From Alteromonas hispanica (GTDB taxonomy: Bacteria; Pseudomonadota; Gammaproteobacteria; Enterobacterales; Alteromonadaceae): DNA of 64,000 nt. The position numbers and the translations under genes were made by a program. Under the pieces are notes generated by a model. It saw nothing but the letters and a program-made list of their open reading frames with translations. It had not been told where the DNA came from and searched no databases. Of the stretch, positions 18,590-25,995 are shown in pieces (position 1 is the stretch's first letter; every line of letters starts with the position of its first letter). The stretch is from the NCBI RefSeq assembly GCF_010500915.1, contig NZ_JAAAWP010000010.1:1-64000 (forward strand), in the 5' to 3' direction.

Positions 18590-18789
18590 TACGGTAGTCT
18601 CGGAAGTAGAATAACCGCGGCGAAATAAGCAAGTAATACAATGGCAGGCATAAAAAATAGTGCCACTACTGCGCCACCGCGAACCCACACTGCGTCAATA
18701 TCAATATAACGTGCTACGCCTGCGCACACTCCTGATATAACTCCCGAATCTAAGTCTCTGTATAAACGCTTTTGTGATGAAATTTTCAT
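18589..18789 (-). CDS. pspC: PspC-domain protein (phage shock protein C)
   Basis: The 66-residue product is essentially one PspC domain: RLYRDLDSGVISGVCAGVARYIDIDAVWVRGG followed by a hydrophobic helix. In Escherichia coli PspC is an inner-membrane sensor that relieves PspA inhibition of PspF. It is shorter than Escherichia coli PspC (119 aa), lacking the C-terminal part. The start at ATG 18789 has GGAG 8 bases upstream; an ATG at 18804 overlaps that site and is less likely. It lies downstream of pspA. Confidence 0.88.
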   Translation of the reverse strand: MKISSQKRLYRDLDSGVISGVCAGVARYIDIDAVWVRGGAVVALFFMPAIVLLAYFAAVILLPRLP

Positions 18790-18840
18790 GATGTTCTCCA
18801 ACAATTTTTAATGGGTGGCCAGCTTCGATGTTCACATTGC

Positions 18841-18878
18841 ACGCGCATAGTTGTACTGGTGAGCATAATTATGCGCGT
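18841..18878 (-). other. Intercistronic stem-loop between pspA and pspC
   Basis: ACGCGCATA (18841-18849) and TATGCGCGT (18870-18878) are perfect 9-bp complements with a 20-base loop, and no T-run. It lies just after the pspA stop. It may lower read-through or protect the pspA message so that PspA is made in excess (inference). Confidence 0.5.
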
Positions 18879-18884
18879 TACACG

Positions 18885-19553
18885 CTAAGCCACTTTGTTT
18901 TTCTTTAGTTCTGCCAGTTCTTTTTCAATCGTTTCATCGGCCTCAAGTGCCTCAAATTCTGCAGAAAGCGATGCGGCTTCATTAGATTTAGTAAGGTCGT
19001 AGGCATCTACCTGCGCCTCAAGATAGTCAATTCGCTGTTCGTAATTTTCAAAACGCGACATAGCGTCATCAATTTTTGTCTCATGGTTAGCATGCTTCAC
19101 TTTCAAACGCGTCTCTGCTGCGTGTTTGCGCTGAATAAGTACCTTTTGCTTTGCTTTAGCTTCAGCCATCTTGTCGTTAAGACGCGATGTATCGTGCTGA
19201 ATTTTTTCGATGCTTTCTGCTAAATGTGCCTCTTGCTCTTGCAATGATGAAAGCTTTGCCACGTACTTTTGTTTTTCAACAAGTGCAGCTTTTGCCAAAG
19301 ACTCTTTGTCGTTATCCATGGCCAACTGCGCTTTACTCTGCCATCCAGCGATTTCTTTGTTGGCATTATCGATTTGTCTTGCCAACGTTTTTTGTTGCGC
19401 TATGTAACGTGCAGCATCAGTGCGAACCTCTACGAGTGTCTCTTCCATCTCTTGAATGATTAGACGAATTATTTTTTCAGGGTCTTCTGCCTTGTCTAAC
19501 ATTGCGTTGATGTTGGCCTGAACAATATCGTTAATTCTTGAAAACATACCCAT
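18885..19553 (-). CDS. pspA: Phage shock protein A (PspA/IM30 family)
   Basis: PspA coats and stabilises the inner membrane under stress and, in enteric bacteria, inhibits the activator PspF. The 222-residue product is nearly all coiled coil, with the family start MGMFSRINDIVQANINAMLDKAEDPEK and IRLIIQEMEETLVEVR, which matches Escherichia coli PspA (222 aa). GGAG precedes the ATG. A sigma-54 promoter lies 111-126 bases upstream. pspC and a small membrane gene follow. No pspF is in the window. Confidence 0.96.
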   Translation of the reverse strand: MGMFSRINDIVQANINAMLDKAEDPEKIIRLIIQEMEETLVEVRTDAARYIAQQKTLARQIDNANKEIAGWQSKAQLAMDNDKESLAKAALVEKQKYVAKLSSLQEQEAHLAESIEKIQHDTSRLNDKMAEAKAKQKVLIQRKHAAETRLKVKHANHETKIDDAMSRFENYEQRIDYLEAQVDAYDLTKSNEAASLSAEFEALEADETIEKELAELKKNKVA

Positions 19554-19663
19554 AATTATCTCTCCACTTGGATTTTTGGTGAGTTACCAGCAATTGACTA
19601 TCAAGACTGATGTGACGCTGACATCTCACTGTATTGGTTAAACTGTGATTACACTGAAGGTAT

Positions 19664-19679
19664 TACAATAGGCGTGCCA
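19664..19679 (-). promoter_or_regulatory. Sigma-54 (-24/-12) promoter of pspA
   Basis: The minus strand reads TGGCACG-CCTA-TTGTA, against the consensus TGGCACG-N4-TTGCA. The GG and GT are separated by 10 bases, as required. psp operons are sigma-54/PspF dependent in characterised bacteria, which fits. A decamer TTTGACTAAA at 19791-19800 is a possible activator site. Nothing else was found in the 328-base gap except the terminator at 19831-19854. Confidence 0.85.
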
Positions 19680-19830
19680 AAAACTTAAACCATTGAATTT
19701 CATTGACTTTTCAATTTTCAGCCTGAGAAACCCTGCTTATCAAAGAGAGGCAGAACCAAATTTTGGCTTTTTTGACCACAGCAGTGTGAATTTGACTAAA
19801 AGACGTTTGAGCTTTATTTATGTACAAATC

Positions 19831-19854
19831 AAAAAAAGCGCCCGAGGGCGCTTT
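19831..19854 (-). terminator. Terminator after the sigma-54-driven small secreted gene
   Basis: AAAGCGCCC (19835-19843) pairs with GGGCGCTTT (19846-19854); the minus-strand RNA continues into seven U. It separates this gene from pspA, so the two are independent transcripts. Confidence 0.9.
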
Positions 19855-19881
19855 CTAAAGAGTGCGAATTAATCAAAATTA

Positions 19882-20169
19882 TTAGTCAGAATCTTTTTCA
19901 TTGTTCTTAGGATCTTTCATTGTCGTAGCTGCAATGTCAGTAACACTTATGCTGGCTTTACTGTTGCCTTGCTTTGCGTCTAACGAAAAGTGATAAGCGG
20001 TATTGGCAACCGATTGATAGACATCCGCAGACAGTTCATTGGCGGTAGTTGTTACTGCGCTAGTCACCATATTTTGTAGAAAAGTGTGTAGCACGGATTC
20101 TTGTGCGTTTGCTGCACCGCTCATCATGCTTGCTGAAAGTATAGTTGCTGCAATTAGTGAAGTTTTCAT
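19882..20169 (-). CDS. Small secreted protein under a sigma-54 promoter beside psp
   Basis: From the ATG at 20169 the product has 95 residues, with a Sec signal peptide (MKTSLIAATILSASMMSGAANA). The mature part (about 73 residues) is polar, rich in Ala, Ser and Thr, has no Cys and ends in an acidic/Lys tail (KDPKNNEKDSD). GGGAC precedes the ATG. I do not recognise a family. A sigma-54 promoter lies 60-75 bases upstream, very like that of pspA, so it may be a periplasmic member of the Psp regulon. A longer frame to 20223 has no good start signal. Confidence 0.75.
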   Translation of the reverse strand: MKTSLIAATILSASMMSGAANAQESVLHTFLQNMVTSAVTTTANELSADVYQSVANTAYHFSLDAKQGNSKASISVTDIAATTMKDPKNNEKDSD

Positions 20170-20228
20170 AGTGTCCCTCGAAATTTTGTCGGTCCAACAA
20201 CACAGCGTTGTTGTGATACACAAAGGAT

Positions 20229-20244
20229 TGCGAGAGACGTGCCA
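20229..20244 (-). promoter_or_regulatory. Sigma-54 (-24/-12) promoter of the small secreted gene
   Basis: The minus strand reads TGGCACG-TCTC-TCGCA: a perfect -24 block and the conserved GC at -12, ten bases apart. Upstream, TTTAGTCAAA at 20337-20346 is the reverse complement of a decamer also found upstream of the pspA promoter. The AT-rich spacer also holds AAAGCTTAAT twice. Confidence 0.8.
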
Positions 20245-20358
20245 AAAGCTTAATAAATTATAAATTATTGATATTAAAGCTTAATTTGAAACTTAAAAAT
20301 TAAGATATACTTTTTGATGTAGAACAAATATTAAACTTTAGTCAAAGGCGCTAAATGA

Positions 20359-21382
20359 TTAGTCTTTTTGACCATTATATTCTTCTATTTCCCGTTGTGC
20401 GCTTTCAACAGCGCTTAATGCGTTCATTAATAAGTCTGGATCCGGTGATTTTCCTGTACCATTCTGACTTAAATAACGGCGCCATATACGACCACCTGCT
20501 TGCCCTTGAAATAGACCAAGCATGTGGCGCGCAACATGCCAAGGTTTAAAATACTCTCCCTGCTGCCGCTCTATATATTGCTGCATTTTATGAACAACTT
20601 CCTTTCGCGATATCGTATTTGCATTGTCATCTCCAAATATTTCTGCGTCTACACGCGCCATGATATAGGGATTTGAATACACCTCGCGGCCAACCATTAC
20701 GCCATCAACATTCAGCAACTGAGCTTTTGTCTCGTCCAAAGATTTGACGCCACCGTTTATGCTAATAGACAGTTCCGGGTGAGTGAGTTTGATACGATGA
20801 ACTCTTGGGTAGTTAAGCGGAGGAATCTCACGATTTTCCTTCGGACTTAACCCTTGCAGCCAGGCTTTTCTAGCGTGAACAATAAATGTATCGCAACCTG
20901 CATCGGCTACAATATCTATAAAGCGGGTAAAATCTTCATCTTCGTCCATGTCATCGATTCCAATACGGCACTTTACCGTAACCGGAATATCGACCTCGGC
21001 CTGCATCGCTTTAACACAAGCAGCTACCACGTCGGGTTGAGCCATTAAACAAGCACCAAAACTGCCATTTTTTACCCTGTCGCTAGGACAACCAACGTTG
21101 ATATTAACTTCATCATACCCTCGCTCTTGTGACAGCACCGCGCATCTCGCCATATCGGCAGGGTCGCTCCCTCCAAGCTGAACAGCCACAGGATGCTCTT
21201 CAGTATTGAAGCCTAAATAGTCACCCTTCCCATAAATAATGGCGCCAGTCGTTACCATTTCCGTATACAGTAGCGTGTGCTTTGAGAGCAATCGTAAAAA
21301 GTAGCGACAATGCCTGTCTGTCCAATCCAGCATTGGAGCGACAGAGAACCTGCGGTCAAGAGTTTGAACAGTAGTATTCAAT
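20359..21382 (-). CDS. dusA: tRNA-dihydrouridine(20/20a) synthase DusA, with island-supplied 5' end
   Basis: DusA reduces uridine 20/20a in the tRNA D-loop using FMN and NADPH. From this start the product has 341 residues. It shows RFSVAPMLDWTDRHCR, LYTEMVTTGAI, NINVGCPSDRVKNGSFGACLM (catalytic Cys), VHARKAWLQGLSPKENR and MVGREVYSNP. The proposed start is TTG 21382 with AAGG upstream; GTG 21444 is an alternative. The native start seems to have been displaced: a second dusA beginning lies at 23747-23872, and the coding region at about codons 9-16 is the attachment site. Only the first 8 or so residues come from the island. Confidence 0.95.
21331..21355. repeat. Attachment site (attL-type) inside the dusA 5' end
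   Basis: The 25 bases CATTGGAGCGACAGAGAACC plus TGCGG match 23807-23831 at 21 of 25 positions, in the same orientation. They code for RRFSVAPM of DusA. The dusA 5' end is an established integration site for genomic islands and prophages. Confidence 0.85.
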
Positions 21383-21444
21383 TTAAGCCTTTGTTTTGTA
21401 AAGATATTATTTAAATTCTTGAGTAAATGCCAAGTGCGGTGCAC

Positions 21445-21548
21445 TTAATTTTCTGAATTCGGGTCCCTTTAATTCCTTATTTTCACTCTTTCGGGGTCCA
21501 AAAAAAGTCTTTTTGGGGCCCTAAGTTTTTAGGCGGAAAATAAGATAG
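21445..21548. other. Island left end, non-coding, with a GC-rich hairpin
   Basis: No gene is visible. GGGTCC-A5...T5-GGGGCCC (21494-21521) can fold into an 11-bp stem. A related GGGTCCC lies about 30 bases upstream. The segment now provides the upstream region of dusA, including any promoter, which I could not place with confidence. Confidence 0.45.
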
Positions 21549-21844
21549 CGCAGTATAGCATTACAAAGACGACTAGAAAAAACAGATGTACAAGTTATCG
21601 AAGCATCATTTAACCCATATGGAAATAACGTAGAGCATTTTCGGGTAAATGATGCCCCTTCCGAGTTAGATATAGCCTATGAGATTTGCGTGGTGGCATT
21701 CATTCAATGCATGTTCTTTCCATTGAAGAGGCGCATAATTGGATCCAAGAATGCTCGTTAGGCTATACAGGTCATCAGCGTGCTGAAGTAAGGCGCGCCA
21801 TTAAAAATGAACTGGCTTCCCTATCCTCCTATTTGAAGAATTAA
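21549..21844 (+). pseudogene. Frameshifted gene fragment in the dusA island
   Basis: One frame is open from 21549 and gives ...IEASFNPYGNNVEHF then RVNDAPSELDIAYEICV, without a start codon. Near 21690-21705 the sense passes to another frame reading GIHSMHVLSIEEAHNWIQEC then SLGYTGHQRAEVRR and ends at TAA 21844. Together they look like one protein of about 95 residues broken by a single-base frameshift. The second frame has an ATG at 21707 and could be a 45-residue peptide by itself. I do not recognise the family. Confidence 0.5.
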
Positions 21845-21868
21845 AAGTAAACTATATTTGACTTATAT
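21841..21868. repeat. hipBA operator-like direct repeat, copy 1
   Basis: This 28-base AT-rich sequence begins TTAAAAGTAAA and ends ACTTATAT. Copy 2 is 50 bases downstream (about five helical turns), with four mismatches. Both contain AAGT-N12-ACTT. It overlaps the end of the pseudogene. Confidence 0.6.
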
Positions 21869-21890
21869 TCTTTTCGACTTTACTTTATAT

Positions 21891-21918
21891 TTAAAAGTAA
21901 ATAATACTTAACTTATAT
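21891..21918. repeat. hipBA operator-like direct repeat, copy 2
   Basis: This second copy overlaps the hipB start codon and holds AAGTA-N5-TACTT. Between the copies, TTTACTTT (21879-21886) and AAAGTAAA (21894-21901) form an inverted repeat. HipB proteins bind repeated dyads in their own promoter, so autoregulation is likely. The promoter itself is hard to place in this AT-rich stretch. Confidence 0.6.
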
Positions 21919-22237
21919 GAGTAATCTTGCCAAGACAAACAGAAAAGGTAAAGCGGTTAAGGCTTCAGCGATGCCTAACTTATCAGAACGCTTTACCCCA
22001 ACTCAGCTTGCTGAAGCGATCACTGCAAAGCGAACGGGTATGAAGCTGTCTCTTGTAGATGTATCTGAAGCATTGTCTATTTCAAAGCCAACGCTGGTGA
22101 AAATAGAAAAAGGCGATACCAATGTAAAGTTAGCGAACCTTCTCAAGGTAATGGAGTACCTTGGTCTTTCATTTAGCATTCTTTGTGATGATGCGACTTC
22201 CAAAGAAGAAACGGGGGTAGGTGATGACTGGTACTAA
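21917..22237 (+). CDS. HipB-like XRE-family antitoxin/repressor
   Basis: The 106-residue product has a basic N-terminus and a Cro/C1-type helix-turn-helix (about residues 35-85: GMKLSLVDVSEALSISKPTL then VKIEKGDTNVKLANLLKVME). Such proteins bind the promoter and neutralise the HipA kinase. The last 14 bases overlap the hipA-like gene, the typical toxin-antitoxin order. The ATG lies inside operator repeat copy 2 and has no clear Shine-Dalgarno sequence. Confidence 0.88.
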   Translation: MSNLAKTNRKGKAVKASAMPNLSERFTPTQLAEAITAKRTGMKLSLVDVSEALSISKPTLVKIEKGDTNVKLANLLKVMEYLGLSFSILCDDATSKEETGVGDDWY

Positions 22238-23621
22238 TCTAAATACCCTGAACGTTTATATCGGTCATGGTCGTAGAATTGCGGCAATAACTATTCCTGT
22301 AGGCTCTGAAAACGAATTAACCTTAACTTACGAGCCTGATTGGGTTAAGGAGGGTTTTGCTATCTCGCCCCATCTGCCTTTGAACGGTGAGTTTGGTCAC
22401 AGAGCGGTTCGGAACTTCCTACAAAACTTATTACCTGAAGGTAAAGGGTTAGAAGAGATAACGAGTAATAACACTATCTCAAGAAATAATACCTTTGGGC
22501 TTATCAAGATCATCGGCGCTGACACATCTGGCGCGTTATCATTTACAAGTCAGAGCAATGAAGAAATCGAAACTTCATTTCGAGAAGTCACTAATGAAGA
22601 ACTAATCGATAAGTTAGTTCGTTTTAAGAATGCTGGAGAATCAATTACCCATTGGGATGGTCGTACAAGACTATCAGTCGCGGGTGTACAAGATAAACTT
22701 AACTTATTAGAGATAGATGGCAAATTAGGCTTTGGTGAAGGTCAGCTTTGCTCAAATAAGATCTTTAAGTTTGAAACAGGAAAAGCGCCTTTTATTGCGG
22801 TGAATGAATTATTTACCATGTTGCTGGCAAAACATTCGGGTATCGATGTACCAGAGGTAACGGTACGAAAATATGGAGAAGTCAGCGCGTTTGTCATTGA
22901 CCGTTTTGACCGTAAGTTAATAACAGAGCAACACCGCGTTATGCGCCGTCACGTCATTGATGGCTGTCAAGCTACTAACCTGCCCCCTTCTTACAAATAC
23001 GAACGCCAACACGGTGATGAAGGCGACGGTATTTATATTCGTGATGGTGTGTCTTTTCCGAAACTGTTCAATGTAAAAACAACTAATGCCGAAGCGTATC
23101 AAACGCAACTTATACGCTGGATGACCTTTAATATTTTAGTGCGTAACTATGATGCTCACGGTAAGAACATCAGTTTCTTTGTGGGTAAACAGGGTTTAAG
23201 TCTTACGCCATTTTACGATTTAGTAAACATTGAGGCCATTATTCGAGAGATCCAGGCAAGGCAAGCTGATGAAAACGCTAATGTGGCAATAGCTACAGGC
23301 ATGGCAAACCATTTCGCGATGTCGATAGGTGAATATGGTGCTGGCAGTGCTGGTAATTTTAATCACCCGTTTACCGCTAATATGTTGGCAGACTTCGCCA
23401 ATGAATTTGGAATATCACGCCCTCGTCTGCAATTGTTGATGAGGCAAATGATCAAGTCAGTAAGAGAGTCAATTCAGCAAGCAAAAAGCGAAGCGATGAT
23501 ACACCAGTTAAGCGAATCGGAAATAAAACACATTGATGTCTGTATTCAGATCATTAATGAGGCCATTGAAGAACTAGGCCAAGAAGTGAAACACATACCA
23601 GAAATGGTGAATTTATTTTAA
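22224..23621 (+). CDS. HipA-like Ser/Thr kinase toxin
   Basis: HipA kinases phosphorylate targets such as glutamyl-tRNA synthetase and can cause growth arrest or persistence. The 465-residue product has the N-terminal couple domain (HLPLNGEFGHRAVRNFLQNL then LPEG), the substrate/ATP loop LSVAGVQDKL, the catalytic NYDAHGKN and the metal-binding FYDLVN. All look intact, so it is probably active. ATG 22224 follows GGGGG by 6 bases; GTG 22221 is just upstream. It is the only complete cargo of the dusA island and ends in a terminator. Confidence 0.93.
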   Translation: MTGTNLNTLNVYIGHGRRIAAITIPVGSENELTLTYEPDWVKEGFAISPHLPLNGEFGHRAVRNFLQNLLPEGKGLEEITSNNTISRNNTFGLIKIIGADTSGALSFTSQSNEEIETSFREVTNEELIDKLVRFKNAGESITHWDGRTRLSVAGVQDKLNLLEIDGKLGFGEGQLCSNKIFKFETGKAPFIAVNELFTMLLAKHSGIDVPEVTVRKYGEVSAFVIDRFDRKLITEQHRVMRRHVIDGCQATNLPPSYKYERQHGDEGDGIYIRDGVSFPKLFNVKTTNAEAYQTQLIRWMTFNILVRNYDAHGKNISFFVGKQGLSLTPFYDLVNIEAIIREIQARQADENANVAIATGMANHFAMSIGEYGAGSAGNFNHPFTANMLADFANEFGISRPRLQLLMRQMIKSVRESIQQAKSEAMIHQLSESEIKHIDVCIQIINEAIEELGQEVKHIPEMVNLF

Positions 23622-23664
23622 ATGTAAAAGAGCAATGAAACTATTGAGCTGCTTTCTTCAAATA

Positions 23665-23689
23665 GTGCTTTTGAAAAAAGCGCATTTTT
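23665..23689 (+). terminator. Terminator of the hipBA-like operon
   Basis: GTGCTTTT (23665-23672) pairs with AAAAGCGC (23676-23683) including one G-T pair, followed by five T. It is 44 bases after the hipA stop. Confidence 0.8.
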
Positions 23690-23746
23690 CAGCAAAATTA
23701 GGAGTGAAACATTCCCATTATTGGGGGCATATAGGGGAACTTTTTA

Positions 23747-23872
23747 TTACTTCTCGCTGCAAGCCTTGTATTTAAAGGAGGATAAGCGAGCGCAATTCCA
23801 GTCTAGCATTGAGGCGACAGAGAATCTGCGATTTAATGGGGTGACAGACACTGCGTTAACCTCAACGTTCAT
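23747..23872 (-). pseudogene. dusA: Original dusA 5' end left behind by island insertion
   Basis: On the minus strand an ATG at 23872 opens a 41-codon frame reading MNVEVNAVSVTPLNRRFSVA then SMLDWNC, before drifting into unrelated codons and a stop at 23747. The segment RRFSVASMLDW aligns with RRFSVAPMLDW of the complete DusA. This is the native N-terminus separated from its gene by the island. It is too short to be functional. Confidence 0.85.
23807..23831. repeat. Attachment site (attR-type), distal island end
   Basis: This is the second copy of the 25-bp dusA sequence (21 of 25 identical to 21331-21355), in direct orientation, inside the dusA remnant. The two copies define an element of about 2.5 kb. 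Of the 503-base gap 23622-24124, this, the terminators and a short tandem repeat are all I see. Confidence 0.85.
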
Positions 23873-24018
23873 AGCATTCACATGATTTCTAATGCACCAT
23901 GCGTTTTCAGGCGGCGTATAGTACCCATGTTCAATAAAAATATAATAACAAGAATTGATATTTCACTGAGCTCCACAGCGGCCTTGCACCACCTTAAAAG
24001 TTTTGTCGCCCGGGGGAT

Positions 24019-24056
24019 AAAAAAAGCCGAAGGTTAATTCACTTAACGCTTCGGCT
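24019..24056 (-). terminator. Terminator of the S-formylglutathione hydrolase gene
   Basis: AGCCGAAG-GTTAA pairs with TTAAC-G-CTTCGGCT (24025-24056), and the minus-strand RNA continues into seven U (24019-24025). Confidence 0.9.
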
Positions 24057-24077
24057 CCTCTACCATCGTACAAATAA

Positions 24078-24108
24078 TGGAGTGCATTATGTAGTGGAGT
24101 GCATTATG
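24078..24108. repeat. Short tandem direct repeat
   Basis: TGGAGTGCATTATG occurs at 24078-24091 and again at 24095-24108, separated by 3 bases. It lies between the gene end and its terminator. It may reflect a recent slippage duplication. Confidence 0.6.
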
Positions 24109-24124
24109 CCTCCATATCAATGAG

Positions 24125-24967
24125 TTAAATTAATCCCATATGGCCTGCGTGGAATTCTAAATGCTCTTCAATAAAGGATGCGATAAAGAAATAGCTATGG
24201 TCGTATCCTTCGTGCATGTTTAACGTAAGCTGTGTTTCAGAGCGTTGCGCTGCATGAACAAGTGATTGCGGCTTTAACTGCTCTTGAAGAAACTCGTCTT
24301 TTGTTCCTTGCTCAACCAGCATAGGAATATAATGAGTTTGACTCGCCATCAATTCAGAGGCGTCATAATCTTTCCAGCTGGCTTTATCGCTTCCCAAATA
24401 ATTACCCAGCGCTTTTTCTCCCCAAGGGCAGTCACTGGGGTTGGCAATGGGGCTAAATGCCGATACCGACACATATTTATTAGGATTGCGCATACCAATG
24501 ATTAAAGCGCCGTGGCCTCCCATTGAGTGCCCACTTATCGCCTTTTCTTTAGTTACTGGAAACTCACCTTCAATCAGCGGTGGCAGTTCTTCAGTAATGT
24601 AACTATACATATTGTAGTGCTCGTCCCACGGCGCTTGAATGGCATCCACATAAAAACCAGCTCCTAAACCGAAATCGTAAGCCCCTTCTGCGTCATCTGG
24701 AACACCTTCGCCCCGCGGAGATGTATCTGGCGCGACAATTGCCATACCCAGTTCACTGGCTAGCTTCATCGCTCCAGCTTTCTGCATAAAGTTTTGATCG
24801 TTGCAGGTTAGTCCCGACAGCCAATACAGCACAGGTACGGGTTTCTCTTTGCTGGCGAAAGGCGGTAAAAATATCGCAAACGTCATTTCACAGTTTGTTG
24901 TCGTTGAAGTGTGACTGTAGCGAAGGTGTGTTCCTCCGAACGCTTTGTTCTCGCTTAAAAGCTTCAT
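24125..24967 (-). CDS. frmB: S-formylglutathione hydrolase (esterase D family)
   Basis: This enzyme hydrolyses S-formylglutathione to formate and glutathione, the second step of glutathione-dependent formaldehyde detoxification. The 280-residue alpha/beta hydrolase has the family motifs VLYWLSGLTCNDQNF, APDTSPRGEG, the nucleophile elbow GHSMGGHGAL, and the Asp and His in GTKDEFL and GYDHSYFFI. The partner formaldehyde dehydrogenase (frmA) is not in the window. The gene borders the island's right end. Confidence 0.95.
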   Translation of the reverse strand: MKLLSENKAFGGTHLRYSHTSTTTNCEMTFAIFLPPFASKEKPVPVLYWLSGLTCNDQNFMQKAGAMKLASELGMAIVAPDTSPRGEGVPDDAEGAYDFGLGAGFYVDAIQAPWDEHYNMYSYITEELPPLIEGEFPVTKEKAISGHSMGGHGALIIGMRNPNKYVSVSAFSPIANPSDCPWGEKALGNYLGSDKASWKDYDASELMASQTHYIPMLVEQGTKDEFLQEQLKPQSLVHAAQRSETQLTLNMHEGYDHSYFFIASFIEEHLEFHAGHMGLI

Positions 24968-25080
24968 TACCGCTCCTTTATAAATAGTATTTGTACCTTT
25001 ATTGAAGATTCAGTAAAGGCTCTATCGGATTTTAGATCAAGTTCGTTTACACTAAGCGCCTAAATTTTGAGGTAAATACA

Positions 25081-25995
25081 ATGGTTAGAGCACTATTGCA
25101 TCATATTATCGGTACAATTTCCGTCATTTTCTATTTTATAAATACAGTGGTTTGGGCAACACCCATCATTGTGCTTTCTGTGTTTAAGCTTATTCCAGTG
25201 CCTCAATGGCGACGTTTCATTTCGTATCTGTTAGATACATGCGCCACTGCATGGATTGGCGTCAATAACTTAAATCAGCGCATTAGCAGTGGTACTACAT
25301 TCCATGTTACCGGACTCGAGCAGCTTACTCGTGACGATTGGTATCTTGTTACTGCGAACCATCAGTCTTGGGTAGATATTCTGGTTCTCCAACGTGTATT
25401 TAACCGCAAAATTCCATTTTTAAAATTTTTTCTCAAAAAAGAGTTAATTTATGTGCCGATACTGGGGTTGGCATGGTGGGCACTGGATTTTCCGTTTATG
25501 CGTAGATATTCCAAGTCGTTTTTGGCCAAACATCCTGAGCTAAAAGGCAAAGATATGGAAACTACACGTAAAGCCTGTGAGAAATTTCGCACCAAACCTG
25601 TCAGTATCATGAACTTTGTCGAAGGTACGCGTTTCACTCAAAGCAAACACGACAGACAAGGTTCGCCTTTCACCCACCTATTAAAGCCAAAAGCCGGCGG
25701 CATCGCTTTTGTACTTTCGGCAATGGGCGAACAACTTCATAAACTTATTGACGTTACTATTGACTATCCAAATGGCGTACCCACTTTTTGGGACTTCGTT
25801 AGCGGCCGAGTGCGCGATGTTCGGGTAAATATAAGCGTTATGCCTATTAAAGAGATTATGGATAGCGGTATCTTTCACCCTTCGTATTTTGACGACCCGC
25901 AAGTGCGCGCTCGTTTTCAAACATGGCTCAACGAACGTTGGCAAGCAAAAGACAATCTTTTAGAAGAACTAAACGCAACGCAGAAACCTTTATGA
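25081..25995 (+). CDS. 1-acylglycerol-3-phosphate acyltransferase-like (YihG type), copy 1
   Basis: The 304-residue membrane protein has a hydrophobic N-terminus, the acyltransferase motif NHQSWVD (HX4D, about residue 97), FLKKELIYVPILGLAWWALDF, and the substrate motif FVEGTRFT. It resembles the YihG family, which transfers acyl chains to lysophosphatidic acid at the inner membrane. GAGG lies before the ATG. It overlaps its downstream paralogue by four bases (ATGA). The pair probably arose by tandem duplication. Confidence 0.9.
   Translation: MVRALLHHIIGTISVIFYFINTVVWATPIIVLSVFKLIPVPQWRRFISYLLDTCATAWIGVNNLNQRISSGTTFHVTGLEQLTRDDWYLVTANHQSWVDILVLQRVFNRKIPFLKFFLKKELIYVPILGLAWWALDFPFMRRYSKSFLAKHPELKGKDMETTRKACEKFRTKPVSIMNFVEGTRFTQSKHDRQGSPFTHLLKPKAGGIAFVLSAMGEQLHKLIDVTIDYPNGVPTFWDFVSGRVRDVRVNISVMPIKEIMDSGIFHPSYFDDPQVRARFQTWLNERWQAKDNLLEELNATQKPL

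Noticed and set aside
18590..18688. Longer start of the membrane gene after pspC
   Set aside because: The extra residues overlap pspC in another frame; ATG 18589 at the TAATG junction is the natural start.
21447..23831. A complete prophage or integrative element at dusA
   Set aside because: No integrase, excisionase, replication or structural gene is present; only hipBA-like genes and debris remain.
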